DNA of 64,000 nt from CAYLNL01 sp964385175 (lineage in GTDB: Bacteria > Bacteroidota > Bacteroidia > Flavobacteriales > Flavobacteriaceae). Below are positions 54,801 to 61,500 of this stretch, one piece after another. Each line of letters opens with the position of its first letter. Position 1 is the first letter of the stretch. The stretch is taken from the NCBI GenBank assembly GCA_964385175.1, contig CAYLNL010000009.1, forward strand, positions 31,635 through 95,634, written 5' to 3'. Made by a program: the position numbers and the translations under genes. The notes beneath the pieces were generated by a model. The model was not told where the DNA came from. It searched no databases and saw nothing but the letters and a program-made list of their open reading frames with translations.

Positions 54801-55281
54801 CGAAAACCCCCTGCAGGGCTCGTTTATCATAGAGGAGTTGACGGATTTGGTGGAGGAGGCGGTGTTGGCGGAGTTTGACCGGCTCACGGAACGGGGTGGA
54901 ACGCTGGGCGCCATGGAAACCATGTACCAGCGGTCTAAAATCCAGGAAGAGAGCCTGCATTACGAAACGCTGAAACATTCCGGTGAATATCCCATTATTG
55001 GGGTGAATACGTTTTTGAGTTCGGAGGGTTCGCCTACCATCCTTCCGCGGGAAGTTATCCGCGCTACGGAAGAAGAGAAGCAACGGCAGATAGCCACGCT
55101 GCAAAACCTGCACCGCGCGCGCGGCGGGCAGGCGCAGGAGGCGCTGGCGCGCGTACGGGAGGCGGCGCTGCAACAGCAAAACATTTTTACGGAACTGATG
55201 GAAGCTACCAAAGTATGCTCGCTGGGGCAGCTTACCCAGGCCTTGTTCCAGGTGGGCGGGCAGTACCGAAGGGCGATGTAG
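51826..55281 (+). CDS. icmF: fused isobutyryl-CoA mutase (B12 domain, GTPase chaperone, mutase domain)
   Basis: The 1151-residue product has three parts. A coenzyme-B12-binding domain (about 12-145) carries LFDGHDAAI with His 25 as the likely cobalt ligand. A MeaB-like G-protein (about 195-420) has the P-loop GTGGAGKSS (204-212) and NKFD. A mutase barrel (about 530-1151) has EDPTRMFAGEGGPERTN and EDQAQNTCIFSTEF. Phe 612 and Gln 800 align with the Phe/Gln pair of IcmF rather than the Tyr/Arg pair of methylmalonyl-CoA mutase, which favours isobutyryl-CoA/n-butyryl-CoA interconversion. The frame is open 106 codons upstream, but that part is antisense to DUF4197. The gene is clearly GC-richer than its surroundings. 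Confidence 0.93.
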   Translation: MTQTTPYQPKNPIRIVTAASLFDGHDAAINLMRRIIQATGVEVIHLGHDRSVEEVVNTAIQEDVQAIAMTSYQGGHNEYFRYMYDLLQERGAGHIKIFGGGGGVILPSEIKALMEYGIARIYSPDDGRAMGLQGMINDLVSQSDFSLSEEPLTRLNLEKSLEAKNAGAIARLITLAETRSTVFKKLFPAAPKGTKKAPVLGVTGTGGAGKSSLVDELVRRFLADFPAKTIGIISVDPSKRKTGGALLGDRIRMNAINNPRVYMRSLATRQSNAALSKHVAEAVQVLQAARYDLVLLETSGIGQSDTEILEYADVSLYVMTPEFGAATQLEKIDMLDFADLVALNKFDKRGALDALRDVRKQYQRNHQRWDAPPDAMPVFGTIASQFNDPGMNALYKAVMERLSEKTGASFQSDYETSGALSEKIYIIPPHRTRYLSEIAENNRSYDARAERQAEVAQQLYGIFKTIDSLVPPTPTEIGRNFLSKTGLDAAAILERTSDEPAKALVSSLCVEFERLKKDLDPHYWELLMGWEEQAARYREPVYRYRVRNKEIRIETHTRSLSHSAIPKIALPRYRAWGDLLRWLLQENVPGSFPYTAGIYPFKRMEEDPTRMFAGEGGPERTNRRFHYLSAGMPAKRLSTAFDSVTLYGSDPGMRPDIYGKIGNAGVSICCLDDAKKLYSGFDLADPKTSVSMTINGPAPMLLGFFMNAAIDQACEKYIRAQGLEGEVEAAITALYEEKGLERPRYHGRLPEGNNGLGLLLLGVTGDEVLPKEVYEKIKTETLAAVRGTVQADILKEDQAQNTCIFSTEFALRLMGDVQAYFIDRRVRNFYSVSISGYHIAEAGANPITQLALTLSNGFTYVEYYRSRGMDINAFGPNLSFFFSNGIDPEYAVIGRVARRIWAKAMKYQYGANERAQLLKYHIQTSGRSLHAQEIAFNDIRTTLQALYALYDNCNSLHTNAYDEAITTPTEESVRRAMAIQLIINKELGLAKNENPLQGSFIIEELTDLVEEAVLAEFDRLTERGGTLGAMETMYQRSKIQEESLHYETLKHSGEYPIIGVNTFLSSEGSPTILPREVIRATEEEKQRQIATLQNLHRARGGQAQEALARVREAALQQQNIFTELMEATKVCSLGQLTQALFQVGGQYRRAM

Positions 55282-55289
55282 GAAATTCA

Positions 55290-55492
55290 GAATTATGAAT
55301 TATGAATTCAGAATTTTACACCCCTTAATTCATAATTCATCATTCTGAATTGGTAATTGACTTAGTGTGCTTTGCGCCTTCTTTGCGCCCTTTGCGGTTA
55401 AGAAATAAACCGCAAAGTACGCTACGTTTTCACGCAAAGTACGCTACGAAAATTTTCTCCCTAATTCATCATTCTGAATTGATAATTCTGAA
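55290..55492. repeat. mosaic intergenic repeat block 4
   Basis: Type A (GAATTATGAATTATGAATTC) and type C phrases occur, plus a local direct repeat GCAAAGTACGCTACG present twice. It lies between icmF and surface protein C. Confidence 0.85.
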
Positions 55493-57574
55493 TTAATCCG
55501 TAAGTATCATCTTTTTCGTGTCAATTACCTGCCCGTCTGCCAGCAACGCATACAGGTACATACCTGCGGGGAAGCGCCCGCCTGAGATTTCCACGGAAAC
55601 TTTTCCCCGTTCGCTTAACGGGTAGCTTGCCAACTCCAAGCCCTGTAAGTTGTAAACCACGATTTTCGCCTGCTGCACACTTTCGGGAAGCTCGGCGCCA
55701 ATAACGGTGCTCCTGTCAAACGGGTTGGGTACGTTTTGGTAAAGCGCAAAGCCGCCCGGCAGGGGTTGGGGCTCGCTTTCTGCGCCGGTTTTGCCGCTGG
55801 TGTTGGTTTTGGTAGGGCTGCCGTACAGGGCGCTTTTCAGGGTTTCTAACTCTACCTGCTGAGCAACTACTAATTGCTGCAAACTGCCTATTAGTTCTTG
55901 TTGGGCTTTGTTTTCAGCGCTGAGTTCCTGCACGGCTTTTACCAATGGCACCACAAACTCGGCGTACCGAAGGCCGTAATGACTGTACTCGTTTTGGGGT
56001 TTATCCACGCCCGAAAATACATAGCGGTTTTCGTTGACCACTTGTTCTACTTCCTGGGCTATAAACCCAACAGAACGCTCTCCTGATACGCCGGTTACCT
56101 CAGTTGCTGTTTCTCCTCGCAAAAAGGTATCCAATTTTTTTCTATCTAATTCATAACTCACCGGGCGAAGTTTTTCTATAAATGCCAAACCGGCCACATC
56201 TTCCTGAACATTCTTTTTAAAACGGGCATCAGAAATGTTAGACCAGTTTACAAAACCGCCGATGCTTGTTACAGCGTTGTTCCCAATCCGCACCTGGTTA
56301 GAAGCCGTCATCGTAGCTCCGTTGCCAATTACCGTAGCGTTTGTAAATGCTCCGCCGCCCATAGCAGGACCGGTATTATATCCCAGGGCTGTGTTGTTGT
56401 TTCCCGTGGTATTCCAGTAAAGTGCAAAACTACCGTTCGCCGTATTATTACTGCCTGTGGTATTATTATTCAACGCCTGGTAGCCGTCGGCTGCATTGTT
56501 ACTCCCTGTAGTATTAAGGGTGAGCGCTGTGCAACCGTAAGCTGTATTTGCGCTGCCTGTATTAGCATTACCGGACAAATAACCATAAAACGTGTTTGCC
56601 GATAACCCGCTGGATTCTATCCTCCCTCCCCGTTGGCTATTTACACGGATAGTAAAAGGAACATTATCTACAGTACCAATAAAGTTATCCCCATCAACAG
56701 TGCCGATATTGCCGGTTAGAGACCATCCGCCTCCGCCACCGCCTCCGGCGGGAAGCTGCCAAGTGGCTACTCCGTTAGCATCTGAAGTTAGCACCCTGCC
56801 CACACCTAACGTACCGCCTGTGATTTGCAACCCGCCTGCAATAAGCGTAGCATTGGCGCCCGTACCTGCAAAAACCTGGGTTACGCTGGCATTACCCAAT
56901 TGAACGCTGTTGGCGGCGTTTGCAACAGCTCCATTTCCAATAGCAGTAGAGTTTGACCCAACTGAACTGGCATTGCTTCCGACAGCAGTGCCATTACTCG
57001 CCGATGCCCTTGCCATATAGCCTAAAGTCGTGATATTGCTCAATCCATTACTGGTTATAGTGCCTGCATTATAGCCTATGGCAACGTTACCGCTACCGAG
57101 CGAATTGCCTGTTAAAGCCTGGTAGCCAATAGCGACATTGTAACTCCCGGAAGTATTATTTAATGACGCCTGAAAACCATTGGCAACATTGCCGTTACCT
57201 GTGGTACTGAAGCCCAGAGCGGCATAACCAATACCGGTGTTTTCGCTGCCGCTGGTGTTGCCGTAGAGTGCATAAATACCATTGGCGGTGTTACGCGCGC
57301 CCACTGTATTGGTACTCAATGTTAATGAACCAAGTGCACTGTTTTCAATGCCGTCTGTATTATTCAAGCCGCTTTGATAGCCGATGAAGGTATTGCGAAT
57401 ACCCACATTAACAGGTGACCCCGCCTGGTGCCCAAAATAGGCGTTGGTGTTGTTTCCAGCCGTTGCCGATGTAGTTCCAGGAGCTGTTAAGCCGCCATAG
57501 CTGGTAACTGTTTGTGTGTAACCGACGCCATAGTAACCGGCTATAAACGTCAGTAAAAAATAAATCTTTTTCAT
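55493..57574 (-). CDS. surface protein C: stalk repeats, peptidase-S74 domain, T9SS sorting domain
   Basis: The 693-residue paralogue of proteins A and B has a signal peptide (about 1-20) but no propeller repeats. The N-terminal 440 residues are N-T-x-G type repeats (NTFIGYQSGLNNTDG, NTANGIYALYGNTSGS) interrupted by a glycine-rich hinge (about 275-285, eight glycines). The S74 domain starts at Ser 448 (SDARFKKNV) and has GFIAQEVEQVV. A coiled coil and a T9SS type A sorting domain (QNVPNPFDRSTV to KKMILTD) end the protein. It is probably a shorter, head-less version of the same fibre. Confidence 0.9.
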   Translation of the reverse strand: MKKIYFLLTFIAGYYGVGYTQTVTSYGGLTAPGTTSATAGNNTNAYFGHQAGSPVNVGIRNTFIGYQSGLNNTDGIENSALGSLTLSTNTVGARNTANGIYALYGNTSGSENTGIGYAALGFSTTGNGNVANGFQASLNNTSGSYNVAIGYQALTGNSLGSGNVAIGYNAGTITSNGLSNITTLGYMARASASNGTAVGSNASSVGSNSTAIGNGAVANAANSVQLGNASVTQVFAGTGANATLIAGGLQITGGTLGVGRVLTSDANGVATWQLPAGGGGGGGWSLTGNIGTVDGDNFIGTVDNVPFTIRVNSQRGGRIESSGLSANTFYGYLSGNANTGSANTAYGCTALTLNTTGSNNAADGYQALNNNTTGSNNTANGSFALYWNTTGNNNTALGYNTGPAMGGGAFTNATVIGNGATMTASNQVRIGNNAVTSIGGFVNWSNISDARFKKNVQEDVAGLAFIEKLRPVSYELDRKKLDTFLRGETATEVTGVSGERSVGFIAQEVEQVVNENRYVFSGVDKPQNEYSHYGLRYAEFVVPLVKAVQELSAENKAQQELIGSLQQLVVAQQVELETLKSALYGSPTKTNTSGKTGAESEPQPLPGGFALYQNVPNPFDRSTVIGAELPESVQQAKIVVYNLQGLELASYPLSERGKVSVEISGGRFPAGMYLYALLADGQVIDTKKMILTD

Positions 57575-57850
57575 TTTTTTTGCTTTTTAATTAATTTATG
57601 ATGTAACTTACCCGATATAATTTTATTCAAATCTACTCTTTTTTAATTATATAACAAACTCATTTTTGTTATTTTTTTGATGATTTTTTATATAGTTATT
57701 ATTTTATATCGTTACATTTAATAAAATTTCTTTAATAATATATGATTTAACATTCTTGTTTTTATATTTTTACAATTCTTATTTATATACCGGTATTTTA
57801 CCATATTTTTTATAAACAGTTGTATTTTTTTAGTAGCTATTAAGAAAAAC
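57575..57850. other. very AT-rich upstream region
   Basis: This is the most AT-rich stretch of the window, with long T and A runs, upstream of surface protein C. It likely holds the promoter for that gene, but no clear box was chosen, and no gene is seen. Confidence 0.5.
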
Positions 57851-57935
57851 CTTGCTCATTGAGAGGCAGGGTGAAACATCTCCGGGGATTTACCCGAAGC
57901 ATCGCTTTTTCCAGGGCCGGTGCAATACCGGAGAG
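57851..57935. other. GC-rich island with two small hairpins, unrecognised
   Basis: This abrupt GC-rich patch inside AT-rich DNA holds inverted repeats CGGG..CCCG (near 57887-57900) and CCGGT..ACCGG (near 57918-57932). It matches no riboswitch or RNA family I know. Confidence 0.35.
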
Positions 57936-58470
57936 ACGCTGAGAAAATTCAGAATTTTTGGATTTTATACTTCTTAATTCATAATTCTGCATTCTGAATT
58001 GGTAATTGATTTTGTGTCCTTTGCGCCTCCTTTGTGAACTTTGTGGTTATAAAACAAGAACCACCAAGGACACTAAGAATTTACACAAAGGTCACAAAGA
58101 AAATTCATCATTCTACATTCTGAATTGGTAATTAAAACTCTGCGGCTTTGCGTGAGATTTCCACGCAGAGACGCTAAGACGCTGAGGAAATTCAGAACTA
58201 TGAATGCAGAATTCAGAATTTTTTGCTACGCTGGAATTTTATAACTTCGCAACTATATCCCTAATTCATAATTCATCATTCTGAATTGGTAATTGATTTT
58301 GTGTTCTTTGCGGTTAAAAAACCACGAAGGACACTAAGAATTTACACAAAGGTCACAAAGAAAATTCATCATTCTACATTCTGAATTGGTAATTAAAACT
58401 CTGCGGCTTTGCATGAGATTTTCACGCAGAGACACGAAGTCGCTAAGACCTGTATTTTCTGAAATTCTAC
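57936..58470. repeat. mosaic intergenic repeat block 5
   Basis: This is the longest block. Types A, B and C recur at least twice in the order A-C-A-B (for example GAATTGGTAATTGATTTTGTG, ACACAAAGGTCACAAAGAAA, TTTCCACGCAGAGACGCTAAG), which makes an internal duplication of roughly 240 bases. It lies upstream of the RHS gene. Confidence 0.85.
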
Positions 58471-58532
58471 ATTTTTATTTAATAGAGAAATGTATTACTT
58501 TAGCTGCCTGTAACTGCATAAAACCCATCGCT

Positions 58533-61500
58533 GTGAGAAAAATCATCTGCCTATTTTTCGCCTTATGTGCTGTTAATACCTACGCTCAAACAGACCCTTA
58601 CAGCACTTTCAGCTATAAGGATGAGTTACTACGCATGGTAAAAATTCCCAACTCGCCCGAAGCGGAGTCTTTTACCAAATATGGCAATACTTCTGTAAGC
58701 CTCTATACAGGCACTCCCGCTATTGCTGTTCCGCTTTATACGTTGCCGGGAAAAGAATTAGACCTTCCTGTAAATCTTAGCTATGATGCCAGCGGCGTTA
58801 AGGTGGAGCAATTAGCCTCCCAGGTAGGGTTGGGCTGGAATTTGAATGTAGGCGGGCGCATTTCCCGTATTGTTAACGGCGCGCCAGATGATTACCTGAA
58901 TGCCCTGGGAGCCTATCTCTCTATTAAAGATGCCACCGTACGGCAAAAAATACTGCAATATGCCCAGGAACGCGTAAATTTTACCAGCGAGCAGGCAGTT
59001 ATAGACTACCTTACTTTTGTAAAAAACATTGGCTCTAATTATATAGACGCCCAGCCCGATTATTATAGCTTGAACGCCCTGGGGATAAACGATTATATTG
59101 TGTTTGACCTGCCCACCATGCAGCCCCGGACGCTGAACAATCCCCGTATTAAAGTTACGGCTACGTGGAATGGGCCTAATACTTCTATTACCGGCTGGGT
59201 GATTACGCATGAAGATGGGTCTAAGTTTTATTTCCAGGCGGCGGAAAGAACCTATATGGAAGGGGACGATTTGGGCTCTAACCTTTACGGTATTGTGCGT
59301 GATTACTATTCGTCATGGGTGTTAACCAAGATAGAATCGCCCAATAAAAAAGATACCTATCAATTTACATATACCAGTTTGGGCTACTGGCAGCAACCTT
59401 TTTCGCTTTCCGGGGGAACGCATACGGTAATTGAAGTTAATGCGAATTTACCAGCACAGGTACCGGCAGGACCTGTTACCCTGCACCAACCTACCTATAA
59501 AATAGACCAGCAGTTTTTAACTGGCATTACCCATAACGGGAAAACGGTAATGTCTGTAACTCTCGGGAACCGATACGATATAGGTATTGCCTCTAAAATA
59601 ACCACCCTAACTTTTTACAAGCCTATTGCTGCGGGGGACATTTTAAAGAAAATAAACTTCAATTACAGTTATTTTGGTATTGCGGCAGCCGCCGACCCAT
59701 CGGTTCAAAACAAAGAAAACATCCGCCTGAAATTAGACAACCTGGTTATAGCGGCGCCAAATGACAATGCCTATCAGAAATACGTCTTCGAGTACGAGTC
59801 GCCCGCCGAGGTTCCCTCCACCATTTCCTACGCCCAGGATGCGCTGGGGTATTATAACGGTAAGCCGAATACGGTACTTTACCCTACTGTAGTAACTACA
59901 AACACAGTTTTCCAGGGCGCCGACCGAAAACCCGATTTTGATTATGCCAAAAAAGGCATCCTGAAAAAAATAACCTACCCCACGGGCGGCTATACCGAGT
60001 TTGAATACGAGCCTCATAAAAGCCCCTATTCTGAAGAGGATATTGAAAACACGCTCACGGAGGTAAACTACGCCAACGTATCGGTAGCGGCAGGGGTTGG
60101 CAATGGGGTGGGGTGCGGCAACTGTTGTACAGACCAGTACGGGAACCCGCCCAATATTACGAGCGCTGTTTTCAAGATAAGCCAGGCAGATACCTATACT
60201 CTCTCGTACACTACTACCGGTGGCGGGCAGGCGGAAGCGTATCTTTTTTCCAGGGGAATTGTGAAACCCAACGGCAGTTGCCCTGCTGCGCTCCCGTATG
60301 ACCAGGTAGTGAACCAAACCAATTGTAACCTGCTGCAAACCCTGCTCTGGCAAAACAATGCGGGGCAAAACCAAACCTCGCTCTACCTGCCTGCGGGCTG
60401 CTACCAAATTACCATGGCAAAAGGAAGTATAGGGGGCGGAACGGCTTCTGTACGGGTGTATCGGAATGAATTGGTAACCAACGGCACGGTGGGCACGGGC
60501 GAGGTGGCGCGCGCCGGCATCCGCATAAGGCGCATAAGCGATTACAGCGGTCCCGGCCTTCTTGCCGAGGTAAAAGACTACCAGTATAAAAAGGTATTAG
60601 ACGGCAACGATTCTTCCGGGGTTATCATTTTTAATCCTACCCTGCATTATTATACCCAGGGGGTTACCACCAAAACCTACCAGCAAGGTTGTGGTTCGGC
60701 TGCTACGTCGCTGCTCAACCGCGTAGGGAGTTCTTCGGGGGGCGACCAGCCGCACGTAGCGTATGAAACGGTTTTCGAAATCCAGAAATCTACTGCCAGC
60801 GCCGCCCGCAACGGCTATACCCGCTATAAATTCACAACGGGGCATTCTGGCATTTTTTCTACCGGCATACCGCCCAATGTTCCGGCTTACGAGCCCGATG
60901 TAGCAATTGGCAAAGAACAGGAAGCGGCTGTTTACCGCAGCGATGGGGAGTTGCTGGTGCGAACACAAACCTCATACGACAACACGGCGTATTTTTCTGC
61001 CATTGGTTTTTACGTGGAAAACAAACCCGCCCGCACGTATCACATACCGGTTATCAGGAATGTGGGGGGCAACTATACCTATGCGTTTGAGGCGGCGTTG
61101 CCTACTTCTCTCAGCGGCGCCTGCGGCTATACGTATCCATTGCTTTGCAGCGACCCGCAGTATAATTGCCTCGGAACTGATTTGGGACAGGTGTATGACA
61201 TAGGGGTTACGCTGGCGCAGGGGAGGGTAGGGAAACAGGTATCTGTGCAAAAGGAGGAGTTTTTCCAGGGAACTGCGGTTACCACGCTTACCACGAACAG
61301 CTATGAGCCCGCCATAGACCACTTGTTGCGGGCTACTACTAGTACTACCAGCGAGGGGGGCACGCAAACCGAGCAGTATTGGTATCCCAAAGATTTTATG
61401 GCAACGCCGGTGTACGGCGCCATGGTTACCCAAAACCGGCTTACGGACGTGGTGAAACGGGAACGCCTGAAAAATGGGGTGCAGCCGTTAGCCGCCATTC

